DNA of 64,000 bases from Nostoc sp. GT001 (GCF_030382115.1 NZ_JAUDRJ010000003.1:689777-753776); one strand, 5' to 3'; shown: positions 45,264 through 55,412, counted from the first letter of the stretch. A program made the numbers and translations. Notes: generated by a model from the sequence alone, not told the origin.

Positions 45264-46035
45264 CTATTCATCCCCACTTCCCCTTTTGGCAGCCACGGGA
45301 CTTTCTAAAAGCTTTGGTGGTGTCAAAGCAGTTAATGAAGCCAGAATCGAAGTTGCTAAAGGCAGCATTACGGGCTTGATTGGCCCCAATGGTGCTGGTA
45401 AAACTACTTTATTTAACTTACTCTCAAACTTCATTCGCCCAGATAAGGGACGAGTGATTTTTGACGGCGAACCGATTCACAATTTGCAACCATATCAAAT
45501 CGCCCAGCAGGGTGTAATCCGCACCTTTCAGGTTGCACGAACTCTCTCGCGGTTGTCGGTGTTAGAAAATATGCTGCTGGCGGCGCAAAAACAAACGGGT
45601 GAAAATTTTTGGCAGGTGCAGTTGCAACCGCACGTTGTCGCTAAGGAAGAAAAGCAACTGCAAGAGCGGGCAATGTTTTTATTAGAATCAGTGGGCTTGG
45701 CAAAAAAAGCACACGATTATGCTGGTTGCTTGTCTGGTGGACAACGGAAACTGCTGGAAATGGGACGGGCGCTGATGACTAATCCCAAGTTAATTTTGTT
45801 GGATGAACCAGCAGCCGGGGTGAATCCGAGATTGATTGATGATATTTGCGATCGCATTATCACTTGGAATCGCCAAGACGGGATGACCTTTCTGATTATC
45901 GAACACAATATGGATGTTGTTATGTCCTTGTGCGATCGTGTTTGGGTACTTGCTGAAGGGCAGAATTTGGCTGATGGTACACCAGCAGAGATTCAAACTA
46001 ATCCCAAAGTTCTAGAGGCGTATTTGGGAAAATAA
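45253..46035 (+). CDS. livG: branched-chain/neutral amino acid ABC transporter ATP-binding protein (LivG type)
   Basis: This 260-residue ABC ATPase has Walker A (GPNGAGKTT), the LivG-specific GVIRTFQVARTLSRLSVLENML segment (Q-loop region), the signature CLSGGQRKLLEMGR and Walker B LILLDEPAAG. The switch His is in IIEHNM. The start codon is TTG at 45253, within the end of livM, and no closer ATG exists. It energises the LivM permease encoded just upstream. It is followed by a terminator. Confidence 0.92.
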   Translation: MVNNYSSPLPLLAATGLSKSFGGVKAVNEARIEVAKGSITGLIGPNGAGKTTLFNLLSNFIRPDKGRVIFDGEPIHNLQPYQIAQQGVIRTFQVARTLSRLSVLENMLLAAQKQTGENFWQVQLQPHVVAKEEKQLQERAMFLLESVGLAKKAHDYAGCLSGGQRKLLEMGRALMTNPKLILLDEPAAGVNPRLIDDICDRIITWNRQDGMTFLIIEHNMDVVMSLCDRVWVLAEGQNLADGTPAEIQTNPKVLEAYLGK

Positions 46036-46061
46036 AGTGCGATTAGCTTTCTCCTCCAAAA

Positions 46062-46088
46062 CTCTCCCTGTGTGGGAGAGGCTTTTAT
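46062..46088 (+). terminator. intrinsic terminator after livG
   Basis: CTCTCCC pairs with GGGAGAG around a TGTGT loop, followed by GCTTTTATT. Confidence 0.75.
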
Positions 46089-46206
46089 TCTTGCTCTGAT
46101 TCGCTGGTAGGGAACGGTTTGAGAGAAAGTTCCATACAGTGTCAAATCTTCGGAAATTTGGCTCTTGTTAAAATCGTGTTGTATATCTCAGTAGAAAAAG
46201 CTTTTT

Positions 46207-46782
46207 ATGTCAATGATGACAATCAGAGATTTAGAGCAAGTTCAAACAGCTTTTACCGAAGCAGGTTTAGATTACCAGCTGGAACTCGACAATGGGAAAA
46301 TTTCAATAATGGGCCCGTCAGATATTGTATCCAGCGAAATCAGTAGTCGTCTCATTGCCTTTCTCTTTGCTTGGATAAATCCTCGTCGCTGGGGAAGAGT
46401 ATTTGATTCTGCTGGCGGTTTCATCATGCCAGATACAAACCTCAAAGCGCCTGATGTTTCCTTTGTTCGAGCTTCCCGACTTCTCCAAAGTCCTCGTTAC
46501 TTTGGAGAACTTGTCCCTGACTTGGTGGTAGAAATTAAATCTCAGAGCGATAAAATTAAACTTATAGCAGCCAAAATTCTGAAATTTATAGAATTAGGAG
46601 CGATCGTCGGCATTCTCATTGATCCTGATGAAGAGACAGTTACAATTTATCGCTCTACAGGCGAACCTATAGTTTTAGAAAATGGCGATATTTTAACCAT
46701 ACCAGAACTTTTTCCTGGTTGGGAATTGCCTGTTACTGAATTGTGGCCTCCTATTTTTACCGAGGGAGAAACACAAATTTAG
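46207..46782 (+). CDS. Uma2-family restriction-endonuclease-like protein
   Basis: This 191-residue protein belongs to the Uma2 (DUF820) family, abundant in cyanobacteria. Its PD-(D/E)XK residues are in PDTNLKAPDVSFV and in LVPDLVVEIKS (E-I-K). The end (ELPVTELWP) is typical too. Uma2 proteins are thought to be nucleases but few have been studied. It is alone, with a weak terminator-like element downstream, and a second member occurs at 50033. Confidence 0.85.
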   Translation: MSMMTIRDLEQVQTAFTEAGLDYQLELDNGKISIMGPSDIVSSEISSRLIAFLFAWINPRRWGRVFDSAGGFIMPDTNLKAPDVSFVRASRLLQSPRYFGELVPDLVVEIKSQSDKIKLIAAKILKFIELGAIVGILIDPDEETVTIYRSTGEPIVLENGDILTIPELFPGWELPVTELWPPIFTEGETQI

Positions 46783-46914
46783 TGAATTTAGTAGCAACTG
46801 AACAGCATTATCACTTGGAAGCGTCAAGATGGCATGACCTCCAAAAGTTTTATAAGCTTATTTAGGAAAATAATTTTGTGAAGTAAAAAATATATTTGCT
46901 AATGAAAGTCACAT

Positions 46915-46950
46915 ATCCCCGACTTATCAAATAAAGCGGGGATTTTATTT
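46915..46950 (+). terminator. terminator-like hairpin before the binding-protein gene
   Basis: ATCCCC pairs with GGGGAT around a 17-base loop, followed by TTTATTT. Confidence 0.55.
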
Positions 46951-47055
46951 ATCATGAATTATTGCATTTACCCGTTACATTTTATAAGTATTCGGGAATA
47001 TTAAGTTATGAAAGTTTAGGACAGATATCGGATTTTGGAATTTAAAGACTCACTT

Positions 47056-47925
47056 ATGAAAAAGATTGCTCAGTTAACGATTGTCGGCATCATCTTTTTT
47101 GGTATGTGCGGTTGTAACTCAGTCAAACCAACTGATTTAACCAATACTAATCAAGTTACTAACCAAGCCGATTCTCAAACTCAAAAAATTATCAAAATTG
47201 GTGGTTCCAGTTCAACAGCAACGGTTTTAAAACTTTTAGCACAAGCTTATCAATCCCAAAATAAAACTGTCAAAGTTGAGTTTATCCCCAATAGCCAATC
47301 CGAAGGTGCGATCGCAGCCCTAAAAAACGATATTATTGATATCGCTGGTAGCAGTCATAAACTCAAACCAGAAGAAAATAACGGGAAAATTCAATATCGT
47401 GAACTTGCACAAGATTTGTTAGTTGTCGCCACCCATAACAGTGTTAAAGGTGTTACTAACTTATCAACCAAGCAATTAAAATCCATTTACAAAGGTGACA
47501 TCACCAATTGGCGAGAATTAGGCGGTGCTAACGCAGACATTGTACTCTTGGATAGACCCGAAGACGAGTCAGCAAAAAAGTTATTACGAAAATATTATTT
47601 GGGAGAAGAAAAGACTACAGCTAAAGCCGTGATTTTGAATAAAGAGGGAGAACTGATCGAAACCTTACAAATCACTCCTAATTCCCTCGGTGCTTTTTCT
47701 TTGGCATCTTCCCTCATCAATAAATTACCTGTTAATCATCTCAGTCTCAATGGTGTTGCTCCTAAAGCACAAAACTTTGCCACTGGTAAATATCAAATGG
47801 TGCGTAACATAGGTATTCTTTGGGAAAAATCACCTTCAGCAACTACTCAGGGTTTTATTGATTTTATCTTTAGCAAAGAAGGTGAAAAACTACTACAAAA
47901 TAATGGCTTTGTTACTGCAAAATAA
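47056..47925 (+). CDS. PstS-like phosphate-binding lipoprotein
   Basis: This protein of about 289 residues starts MKKIAQLTIVGIIFFGMCGC; a lipobox Cys is near residue 20. The mature part has the PBP fold: KIGGSSSTATVLKLLAQAYQ, GAIAALKNDIIDIAGSS, and KQLKSIYKGDITNWRELGG, as in phosphate-binding proteins. The phosphate-specific Asp/Arg contacts differ slightly, so the ligand is not sure. No pst permease genes follow. Instead a histidine kinase begins 12 bases later, suggesting the protein reports ligand to the kinase. The frame is open to 47035; ATG 47056 is preferred. Confidence 0.8.
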   Translation: MKKIAQLTIVGIIFFGMCGCNSVKPTDLTNTNQVTNQADSQTQKIIKIGGSSSTATVLKLLAQAYQSQNKTVKVEFIPNSQSEGAIAALKNDIIDIAGSSHKLKPEENNGKIQYRELAQDLLVVATHNSVKGVTNLSTKQLKSIYKGDITNWRELGGANADIVLLDRPEDESAKKLLRKYYLGEEKTTAKAVILNKEGELIETLQITPNSLGAFSLASSLINKLPVNHLSLNGVAPKAQNFATGKYQMVRNIGILWEKSPSATTQGFIDFIFSKEGEKLLQNNGFVTAK

Positions 47926-47937
47926 ATTGAATATCCC

Positions 47938-49923
47938 ATGCAGAGATTTTTCAGGGGGCTGAGACTCAGCCAAAAAATTGTTCTACCGCTGCTTGCAGTT
48001 TGTCTTAGCGTCTTTATGTTGGGCTTAGTCGTGTTAGGACAGTGGTTTACGGATAGTTTGAATCAGAACTTTAGCCAACAAATTGGTAGTTTTAGCGAAC
48101 GAGTTTATCAGGATTTTCAGCATGAACAGCAAACACTAGAAACTGAAATCGAGCTAATTGCTAATCGAGATATGCTGAATCAGGCTGTTAAACAGCGTAA
48201 TCAAGGGTTGCTTTTGCAGATATTATTACCACTGAAGTCTATTTTGAAATTGGATTGGATTAAGGTAATCGATACTCAGGGCAATGTCCTCATAGATTTA
48301 CGGAATAACTCGTTAAGTCAAGCCAAGTTTCTAGACAAAATAGTTACTAGCACTGCTAGTAGAGGAGCGCATTTAGTCGATTTGGTAGATGTAGAAGGCA
48401 AGCAACAAGTTCTACAAGTAGTAACAAATGGAATCAAATCATCAGCAGGACTCTTGGGAGGAATCATCATTGGTAACTTAGTAGACGATACTCTACTGCA
48501 ACAAATTGCTGCGGGTTCCTCTAAACATCTGATTGTCCAGAGACAAAATCGTGTAGTTGCGGCAACCTTGTTGGCATCCAAAAGCGGAACTTGGCAATTT
48601 CCTCTTCCTGATTTGCCCGCTAGGCGAATTACTATTGATAACAAAAACTATTTAGCCAAAAGTATCGTATTTACAGGAGCAAGTCAGTCTTTAACAACTA
48701 CAGTGTTGTATTCCATATCATTGTTAGAGGTTGCTCAATATAAATTATGGCAACATTTAGGATTATTATTTTTGTTGGGAAGCGGTATTTTAGCAATTAC
48801 TGGGTTTTTAATTTCGCGAACAATTACTCGTCCACTTAAAGCTGTCACACATGTGGCACAACGAGTTACTCAAGAATCTAATTTTGATCTCCAAGCTCCC
48901 GTAACAACTGAAGACGAGGTTGGAATCTTAGCCATTTCTTTTAACCAGTTAATTCAACAGGTAAAGGTACTGCTAGCAGAACAATATGAAGCGAATCAAA
49001 AGCTAGAAGTTTATAGCCAAACACTAGAAGATAAAATAGAAGAACGAACACAAGCACTGCGACAAAAAAATATTGTTCTCAAGCAAACTTTACAAGAACT
49101 TAGGCTTACTCAGTCCCAATTAATCCAGAAAGAAAAAATGTCTTCTTTAGGACAGTTGGTTGCTGGTATTGCTCATGAAATCAACAATCCAGTTAATTTT
49201 ATCTATGGCAATCTCAAGCACACTGATGATTATACTCAACAGTTATTGTGGTTACTTCAACTTTATCAAAAATATTACCCCTACCCAGAACCAGAAATTC
49301 AAAATGCTAAAGAAGAAGCTGATATTGAATATTTAACAGAAGATTTGCCTAAAATGTTGACTTCTATGAAGATTGGAGCCAGTCGCATCCGGGAAATTGT
49401 CCTTAGTTTAAGAATCTTCTCTCGTTTAGATGAGGCCGAGTTTAAAACCGCTGATATCCATGAAGGGATTGACAGTACCCTGTTAATTTTACAATATCGT
49501 CTCAAATCCCAAAGCCATCGCCCTCAAATCACAGTGATTAAAGACTATGGTGAAATACCTAAAATTCAGTGCTTTGCAGGACAATTAAATCAGGTATTTA
49601 TGAACATCTTGGCAAATGCGATTGATGCTTTAGAAGAGGCTTTTCAAAATGGGATTTGTCCAGAACCAATAATTCGGATTTCTTCAGCCCAGGTGAATGA
49701 AAATGTCGTTGTTCAAATTGCTGATAATGGCACAGGGATTCCAGAAGCAATCCAGTCACATCTATTTGACCCCTTTTTCACCACAAAACCTGTTGGTAAA
49801 GGTACTGGTATGGGATTATCAATTAGCTACCAGATTATTACTGAAAAACATGGTGGTTCGTTACGGTGCATTTCATTACCGGAACAGGGTGCAGAGTTTG
49901 TAATTACAATCCCGATTCGATAG
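47938..49923 (+). CDS. membrane sensor histidine kinase
   Basis: This 661-residue kinase has an N-terminal membrane helix (about 15-37), an extracytoplasmic sensor region (about 38-275) and a second membrane helix (about 278-298). A HAMP domain and a coiled coil lead to the HisKA domain with H413 in [10 protein letters not shown]. The ATPase domain has the N-box ([10 protein letters not shown]), DNGTGIP and [11 protein letters not shown]. It is transcribed right after the PstS-like lipoprotein, likely as one unit. No response regulator gene is adjacent, so its output partner is unknown. Confidence 0.92.
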   Translation: MQRFFRGLRLSQKIVLPLLAVCLSVFMLGLVVLGQWFTDSLNQNFSQQIGSFSERVYQDFQHEQQTLETEIELIANRDMLNQAVKQRNQGLLLQILLPLKSILKLDWIKVIDTQGNVLIDLRNNSLSQAKFLDKIVTSTASRGAHLVDLVDVEGKQQVLQVVTNGIKSSAGLLGGIIIGNLVDDTLLQQIAAGSSKHLIVQRQNRVVAATLLASKSGTWQFPLPDLPARRITIDNKNYLAKSIVFTGASQSLTTTVLYSISLLEVAQYKLWQHLGLLFLLGSGILAITGFLISRTITRPLKAVTHVAQRVTQESNFDLQAPVTTEDEVGILAISFNQLIQQVKVLLAEQYEANQKLEVYSQTLEDKIEERTQALRQKNIVLKQTLQELRLTQSQLIQKEKMSSLGQLVAGIAHEINNPVNFIYGNLKHTDDYTQQLLWLLQLYQKYYPYPEPEIQNAKEEADIEYLTEDLPKMLTSMKIGASRIREIVLSLRIFSRLDEAEFKTADIHEGIDSTLLILQYRLKSQSHRPQITVIKDYGEIPKIQCFAGQLNQVFMNILANAIDALEEAFQNGICPEPIIRISSAQVNENVVVQIADNGTGIPEAIQSHLFDPFFTTKPVGKGTGMGLSISYQIITEKHGGSLRCISLPEQGAEFVITIPIR

Positions 49924-50032
49924 GTGATTTTTGACAATAGTTCTATAAAATTTCTTTTTTTAACATTGTTGAGAGTTCTTACGAATTACGAATTACGTTA
50001 GCGTAGCGGGGTGTAGCCCATTACGAATTATT

Positions 50033-50623
50033 TTAATCTTCGTTATTTTCTGCAAAATTGACTTGTTCATAAAGGTCGCGCAATTCAATTTGAAAATCAA
50101 CCGTTTGCAGTGATAAAATTGCAGATTCATGTTCAAGTTCAGTAAATGACCATTGACTTTCCGCAGTTTTTACATACTGCATCACATGATACTGATATTG
50201 ATCAATTAAAATATATTCCTTGAATTCTGGAATAGAGCGATAATAAAGAAACTTATCGCCTTGATCGTAATTTTTAGTCGATTTAGATAAAACTTCAGCA
50301 ATTAACATCGGGTTCATAACGGTTGTTGTGCTGGTTCCCGTATAAATAGGTTGTCCCTCAATCACCATCACATCGGGATATGTATGCTGTCGATAACGGG
50401 GTATCCACAAACGCACATCACCAATATAAACATCATAATTATTGCCTCTCAAACCAAACTTTAAATAAGCATAAAAGTTGCCTGCGATTTTATTATGATT
50501 TGTAGTGCCACCCGTCATCGGTACAATTTCTCCATTACGGTATTCGCTTTTATATTCCGCTTTTTCTTCAAGTTCTAAATACTCTTCAGGTGTGTAATCG
50601 AATTTTTTGGTTTCTAACTGCAT
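50033..50623 (-). CDS. Uma2-family restriction-endonuclease-like protein
   Basis: This 196-residue Uma2 (DUF820) member has the family start (FDYTPEEYLELEEKAEYKSEY), the central YPDVMVIEG acidic residue, and LIAEVLSKST. Later segments (YRSIPEFKEYILIDQ) match the family. It lies convergent with the histidine kinase gene and 110 bases upstream of its stop. It is not closely related to the Uma2 protein at 46207. Confidence 0.88.
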   Translation of the reverse strand: MQLETKKFDYTPEEYLELEEKAEYKSEYRNGEIVPMTGGTTNHNKIAGNFYAYLKFGLRGNNYDVYIGDVRLWIPRYRQHTYPDVMVIEGQPIYTGTSTTTVMNPMLIAEVLSKSTKNYDQGDKFLYYRSIPEFKEYILIDQYQYHVMQYVKTAESQWSFTELEHESAILSLQTVDFQIELRDLYEQVNFAENNED

Positions 50624-50666
50624 AAAAATACAACCTATGATTGTGTGATTTGCTCATCTTTTATAT

Positions 50667-51227
50667 CTATTTTATACGCCAATAAATCCCATTTTCTCGC
50701 TGCATTAACTGGCAAGCAATTAACTCTCGTCGCAGGGTGGCGCAGTCAACATGGTAGCGTTTGAGAATATCATTTACCAAACGTTCAGGGTAATTGACTC
50801 CGACATCAAACTGGTTTGCTAACCACTTAAGAATAACTAGACGCTTTTTCCGACTAGCAGGAATTTCTTTGAGGCGATTGTCCTCGAAATAGTTTTTCAA
50901 CACTTTGCTTTCCCAAGCTTCAGTATCCACATCTTCAATTAAAGATGCTATTTTCTCAGGTGTGAAAATTTCCTTACTAATGCTTTGTAAAGCCTCGCTA
51001 TCCAACTGGTATAGACGGCTATTACCCTCTGGGCGCATTGTCACCAAATTTAGCTCTTTAAGTTTCGCCAAATGATGAGATACCGTCGGTTCCTTGAGTT
51101 GCAGTAGCGCCGCCAATTCTTCAACGCTGCATTCCTGATTCGCCAAAATACCTACAATCTTCAATCGGCTATCATCCGCTAATGCCTTGAAAAAGCGCAG
51201 TAAGATGTTAAATTGCTCTGGTTGCAT
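50667..51227 (-). CDS. ArsR-type transcriptional regulator with DUF2087-like C-terminus
   Basis: This 186-residue protein has an ArsR-like winged helix domain at the N-terminus (about 5-90), with LLRFFKALADDSRLKIVGIL and the recognition helix in LKEPTVSHHLAKLKEL. The C-terminal domain (about 110-186) fits DUF2087 (KWLANQFDVGVNYPERLVNDILK and CATLRRELI). It lacks the cysteine-pair metal site of classic ArsR in the usual position, so the inducer is unknown. A perfect inverted repeat directly upstream is a candidate operator for autoregulation. Confidence 0.88.
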   Translation of the reverse strand: MQPEQFNILLRFFKALADDSRLKIVGILANQECSVEELAALLQLKEPTVSHHLAKLKELNLVTMRPEGNSRLYQLDSEALQSISKEIFTPEKIASLIEDVDTEAWESKVLKNYFEDNRLKEIPASRKKRLVILKWLANQFDVGVNYPERLVNDILKRYHVDCATLRRELIACQLMQRENGIYWRIK

Positions 51228-51234
51228 AACTAAC

Positions 51235-51274
51235 TTCTAATTAGATGTCTATCTAATTAGAAGTATATCTAATT
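51235..51274. promoter_or_regulatory. candidate ArsR operator: 12-bp perfect inverted repeat plus a third half-site
   Basis: The arms TTCTAATTAGAT (51235-51246) and ATCTAATTAGAA (51251-51262) are perfect inverted repeats with a four-base gap. A third ATCTAATT half-site lies at 51267-51274, 16 bases from the second. The set begins 8 bases before the arsR start codon. Confidence 0.75.
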
Positions 51275-51283
51275 TAAAAGCTC

Positions 51284-51316
51284 AGATCCCCGACTTCTTT
51301 AAGAAGTCGGGGATCT
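51284..51316. terminator. perfect 16-bp palindrome between hemA and the arsR-type gene
   Basis: AGATCCCCGACTTCTT (51284-51299) is the exact reverse complement of 51301-51316. It lies downstream of hemA. The same element is a recurrent hairpin repeat in heterocystous cyanobacteria by recollection. Confidence 0.75.
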
Positions 51317-51331
51317 AACTTATTGTTTAAT

Positions 51332-52618
51332 TTAACTAAATTGTTCCTCTGCATCGAGGTTGAACAGCATTTGCAGAGTTTGCATACAGCGCCGTCTGGC
51401 TTCAACATCTTGCTGCGATCGCAATTGTACCATCGGGTCATGTAAAATTTTATTGACAATTCCCCGTGTTAATGCTTCAATCACCTCTTGATGTTTTTCA
51501 GCAAATTCCGAACCCAATCTCGATAAAGCTTTTTCTAACTCTTGTTCGCGGATGGTTTCGACTTTATTTCGCAGACAGCTAATAGTGGTAACAGTTTCTA
51601 AACTGCGCCACCAAATATCAAAGGCTTCCACTTCTTCCTCTAAAAGTCGCTCGGCTTCTTGTGCAATCTTGCGACGGCTTTCGTAGTTTTGCGCTACTAC
51701 TGCCTTCAAATCATCGACATTAAACGCTTGCACATTTTCCAATTCATTTACATCCGCATGAACATTACGCGGCACAGAAATATCAAATAACATTAAAGAG
51801 CGCTGAACTTCTAAAACCATTTCCAATTTGGCACGGTCAAGTATTGGCTCTGTTGCTGAAGTACTTGTAAACACCAAATCACTATCGGCAATTACGCTCA
51901 TCATTTCCGATAGCGGATGAATATTGATCGGTTGCTGAGGGAATTGCTTTGTTAATTCTAGGGCGCGATCGCGAGAGCGATTTACAATACTAATTTCCAC
52001 AGCACCTTTAGAAATTAGGTGTTGCACCAGCAGCCGCGACATTTTACCAGCACCCAGAATTACTACTCTGCAAGCAGCTAAATTTGCCACTTTAATTTGT
52101 GCTAACTCCACAGCAGCCGAACTGATAGAGACAGCGCCAGTACCAATACTAGTTTCAGTACGAACCCGCTTACCAGCTGTTAACGCTTGTTTAAATAATC
52201 GATTCAAAATGGTTTTTATACCACTATATTGCTGTCCCAGTTTGTGAGTAGTCTTCACCTGAGCCAGAATTTGACCTTCTCCGAGTACCAGACTATCTAA
52301 ACCACCTGCTACCCGCATAACGTGCATCACGGCATCATCATGCAGCAGCATAAATAAGTGTTGTCGCAGAGAAATCACGGGCAATTTACTATATTCCGCA
52401 AGAAACTGTGTTATTTCCCGAATACCTTGGTCTGCTTCACTGGTGACAATGTAAATTTCCAGGCGGTTACAAGTGCTAAGAATTGCAACTTCATCAATAT
52501 GAGGATAGCTGGCCAGTTGAGCGATCGCACTTTCAATTTGTGGTTCTGGAATGCTCAGTTTTTCCCGGACTTCTACTGGGGCTGTTTTATGGCTTAACCC
52601 CACCACTGCTATATTCAT
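51332..52618 (-). CDS. hemA: glutamyl-tRNA reductase
   Basis: This 428-residue enzyme reduces glutamyl-tRNA to glutamate-1-semialdehyde, the first committed step of tetrapyrrole synthesis in cyanobacteria, so it feeds chlorophyll, heme and bilins. The start [20 protein letters not shown], the catalytic Cys50 in [10 protein letters not shown] and the NADPH-binding segment [13 protein letters not shown] are clear. It lies 3' of glpX on the same strand, 232 bases away. A dispersed hairpin separates the two. Confidence 0.97.
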   Translation of the reverse strand: MNIAVVGLSHKTAPVEVREKLSIPEPQIESAIAQLASYPHIDEVAILSTCNRLEIYIVTSEADQGIREITQFLAEYSKLPVISLRQHLFMLLHDDAVMHVMRVAGGLDSLVLGEGQILAQVKTTHKLGQQYSGIKTILNRLFKQALTAGKRVRTETSIGTGAVSISSAAVELAQIKVANLAACRVVILGAGKMSRLLVQHLISKGAVEISIVNRSRDRALELTKQFPQQPINIHPLSEMMSVIADSDLVFTSTSATEPILDRAKLEMVLEVQRSLMLFDISVPRNVHADVNELENVQAFNVDDLKAVVAQNYESRRKIAQEAERLLEEEVEAFDIWWRSLETVTTISCLRNKVETIREQELEKALSRLGSEFAEKHQEVIEALTRGIVNKILHDPMVQLRSQQDVEARRRCMQTLQMLFNLDAEEQFS

Positions 52619-52751
52619 TTGCTAAATCGTAGTTACTAATTGGTAGTTGGCAATCTGGTATTAAGTAAGAATAGGGAATGGGGAACTTTTGTTTATTGGT
52701 TGATAGTTTTCCAACCAACCATTAATCACTAACTACTAACTACTAACTACT

Positions 52752-52824
52752 GTAAAGGTAAAGCATTTTGGTGATGATTTTTCCGTTTTATAGAAACATT
52801 TCTTTCCAAATGCTTTACCCTTAC
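52752..52824. repeat. long-stem hairpin between glpX and hemA
   Basis: TAAAGGTAAAGCATTTTGG (52752-52770) and CCAAATGCTTTACCCTTAC (52806-52824) are largely complementary. This is a dispersed repeat type of Nostocales. Confidence 0.7.
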
Positions 52825-52850
52825 TTTTACCATTCCCCATTCCCTAAAAA

Positions 52851-53888
52851 TTAGTTCAGTTGGAGAACTTTTGGTTCACCAAACAAGTGAATTGTATCAA
52901 CAAATCGAGCAGTTTTCGATTGGTTAGAAATTACCAAGCTTTGAGTTCTTGCCCCGTCTTTGAAGAAACGTACACCTTGCATGAGATTACCACTGGTAAT
53001 GCCGCTAGCCGCGAACAGAATAGTTTTACCAGATGCCAGTTCATGAGCATCATAGACCTTATCGGGGTCATTAATATTCATAGACTTTAAGCGATCGATG
53101 TTGGCTTCTCTGCTTTCTCCAATCAGACCTGTTTTGACTACAGCTGGATCGTAGATCAGTTGACCTTGGAAGTGTCCACCCAAAGCACGCATTGCTGCTG
53201 CTGAGATTACGCCTTCAGGAGCCGCACCAATACCCATCAGAGCGTGGATATTGGTTCCAGCAAAACCACAGCTTATAGCTGCACCCACATCACCGTCTGA
53301 AATTAGGGCGACTCTCGCTCCAGCCTCACGGATTTCCTTAATTAAATCGTTGTGGCGTTCGCGCTTCATGACTACGACCACAAGTTCTTCAATACTCCGA
53401 TCTAGACACTCAGAGAGAATTTTGAGGTTTTCTGTTGCTGACTTGTTGATGTCTACCTTGCCCTTAGCTGCGGGGGGTGCTGCTAACTTCTTCATGTAAA
53501 AGTCAGGAGCAGCAAATAATCCACCCTTTTCAGAAATTGCCAAGACAGCCATCGAACCAGGTTGTCCATAAGCTACCAAGTTGGTACCTTCACAGGGGTC
53601 AACGGCGATATCAATTTCAATTAATTCATCAGGGTTACAGACACTTTCGGCATTTGGTTGGGTACAGATACCAACTTCTTCCCCGATGTATAGCATCGGC
53701 GCGTCGTCACGTTCGCCTTCCCCAATCACAATGCGACCGCGCATGTGGATTTTATTCATCCGCTCCCGCATAGCTTCCACAGCTACCTGGTCAGCGATGT
53801 TTTTTTCGCCTTTGCCCATCCACTTTGCAGATGCGATCGCGGCTTGTTCTACTACTTCAATAATCTCTAAACCAAGTGTATTTTCCAC
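52851..53888 (-). CDS. glpX: class II fructose-1,6/sedoheptulose-1,7-bisphosphatase
   Basis: This 345-residue enzyme removes the C1 phosphate from fructose-1,6- and sedoheptulose-1,7-bisphosphate in the Calvin cycle. Signature segments are [22 protein letters not shown], the metal-binding [16 protein letters not shown], and [21 protein letters not shown]. The length agrees with GlpX/F-S-BPase of cyanobacteria. Metal ligands (Glu and Asp in the first two) are present. It is transcribed toward hemA. Confidence 0.96.
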   Translation of the reverse strand: MENTLGLEIIEVVEQAAIASAKWMGKGEKNIADQVAVEAMRERMNKIHMRGRIVIGEGERDDAPMLYIGEEVGICTQPNAESVCNPDELIEIDIAVDPCEGTNLVAYGQPGSMAVLAISEKGGLFAAPDFYMKKLAAPPAAKGKVDINKSATENLKILSECLDRSIEELVVVVMKRERHNDLIKEIREAGARVALISDGDVGAAISCGFAGTNIHALMGIGAAPEGVISAAAMRALGGHFQGQLIYDPAVVKTGLIGESREANIDRLKSMNINDPDKVYDAHELASGKTILFAASGITSGNLMQGVRFFKDGARTQSLVISNQSKTARFVDTIHLFGEPKVLQLN

Positions 53889-54243
53889 AGAGTTTGCCCT
53901 CTCAGCTGCTTGAATTTGCGTCGTTTCATCTGCCTATTTCAGTTTTCAAGTCTACCAAAGGGCGGATACACGTGGAAGAAAGTTAAGTTTTACTGCTAAC
54001 TCGTTAGAAAAGTGCCAGTTAACACATCCTGATTTTTTACTCATAATTACTCCAGTATAAAACGTGTTCACAAGCAACTAAGTTAAAAACTTGCACAAAT
54101 GGGTAACAGTGTATATCTAGAACATTGCTTTTCTTTAGTATCTATCTTTAGGTATAAAATAATAAAGAAAAAAGCTGGTAGATTCACCAAAAACTGAAAA
54201 ATGAGACGCAGAGTCAAGAGCTTGTTAAATTAAGAGGTTAATC
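53889..54243. other. spacer between glpX and the DUF981 gene
   Basis: No gene or strong hairpin is seen in these 355 bases. It is the divergent upstream region of both genes. Confidence 0.4.
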
Positions 54244-54816
54244 GTGTTTATCGACTACATCACCCTCATGTTAATCAACATGGTAGCTGGATTATTTCTA
54301 CTAGCTGACTATGTGTATCGTGGTATAGATAGTTCTAATCAAAGACCGTGGATTCCCGGTTTCGGAATTACGGGCGCGATCGCACTCACAACTGGTTTAC
54401 ACATGAGCTTCACCTGGCCAGTAATGGGTAGCTTTAACATTGCTTTCGGTGAAACAAGTGTCCTATTTGGAATCTTGTTTATTGCAGCTGCGATCGCACT
54501 TGCTCAAGGTTGGGATTTGTTGACAATAGCAATTTACGGTTTCTTTGCTGGTGTAGTTGCGATCGTAGTCGGTATCCGCATCATCAACTTGAATATGACA
54601 CGCCAACCGCTTTTATCGGGAATCGGCTTTATCTTAACTGGATTAGGTGGTATTTTTGCAGCACCAACTCTTTATTGGAAAACCAACCGAACTTGGCGGC
54701 TAATTGGCGTAGCAGTGCTGATAGTAGCCGCTCTAATTTGGGCATTGACTGGATATTTGGCTTACTGGAATCATTTAGAGGGTTTCCAAAAATGGGTTCC
54801 AGCGCCGATGCGGTAA
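54244..54816 (+). CDS. DUF981 family integral membrane protein
   Basis: This 190-residue protein has five or six membrane helices and begins MFIDYITLMLINMVAGLFLL (start codon GTG at 54244). The pattern of conserved segments (YRGIDSSNQRPWIPGFG and FGETSVLFGILFI) is that of DUF981, membrane proteins of unknown function found in bacteria and archaea. Two HIP1-like sites occur within it. A glutaredoxin gene follows 48 bases downstream, so they may be co-transcribed. Confidence 0.88.
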   Translation: MFIDYITLMLINMVAGLFLLADYVYRGIDSSNQRPWIPGFGITGAIALTTGLHMSFTWPVMGSFNIAFGETSVLFGILFIAAAIALAQGWDLLTIAIYGFFAGVVAIVVGIRIINLNMTRQPLLSGIGFILTGLGGIFAAPTLYWKTNRTWRLIGVAVLIVAALIWALTGYLAYWNHLEGFQKWVPAPMR

Positions 54817-54864
54817 GCAATGTTCTAGGCTAGAGACATAGTTAAAACCTTGTTTAAGATCAAT

Positions 54865-55179
54865 ATGCTGGACTTTCTTAATCCCTTTTTAAATCGCCAT
54901 CCAGAGCGAGTCAAAGCCAACGTCGAACTTTATACGTGGCAAACTTGCCCTTACTGCATTCGTGCCAAAATGCTGCTGTGGTGGAAAGGTGTAAATTTCA
55001 CTGAATACAAAATCGACGGCGACGAAGCAGCCAGAGCGAAAATGGCAGAACGCGCCAACGGTCGCCGTACCGTACCACAAATTTTTATCAATAACCAGCA
55101 CATTGGCGGCTGCGATGACCTCTATCAGCTAGACACACAAAGTCAACTCGATCCCCTTTTAGCCCAAGCCGCTATTTAG
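54865..55179 (+). CDS. grxC: glutaredoxin 3 (dithiol)
   Basis: This 104-residue dithiol glutaredoxin has the CPYC active site (C28, C31), the cis-Pro in TVPQIF and the glutathione-binding GGCDDLY segment. It reduces glutathione mixed disulfides. The frame is open from TTG 54850, but ATG 54865 (MLDFLNPFLN) is the likely start. It follows the DUF981 gene in the same direction. Confidence 0.93.
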   Translation: MLDFLNPFLNRHPERVKANVELYTWQTCPYCIRAKMLLWWKGVNFTEYKIDGDEAARAKMAERANGRRTVPQIFINNQHIGGCDDLYQLDTQSQLDPLLAQAAI

Positions 55180-55267
55180 AAATCACATTGAAATCACATC
55201 AGCCCCCAACAAGTTCCTTGGTGATGCTATGTTGGGCAATTTTTGATTTTAAATAGCTCGGTAAGCA

Positions 55268-55326
55268 AGTTCGTAGTGAGGACTTTAGTCCTTATTTTCT
55301 AAGCACTAAAGTGCTTACTACAAACT
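55268..55326. repeat. dispersed GTAGTGAGGACTTTAGTCCT repeat, copy 3
   Basis: GAGGACTTTAGTCCTTA is followed by AAGCACTAAAGTGCTTA, each self-complementary. Related elements lie at 12091 and 20443. Confidence 0.75.
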
Positions 55327-55412
55327 CTTCATTACTAGCTTGACAAAGTGCCAGAAAACTGTAGCACAAGTTTGCCCACCTTTAGGGCAAGGAATATCGA
55401 ATTAATAAGAAT

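Noticed and set aside
44130..46035. Complete urea or amino acid ABC transporter
   Set aside because: Only one permease and one ATPase gene are present; no binding protein or second permease is nearby, so a complete transporter cannot be claimed.
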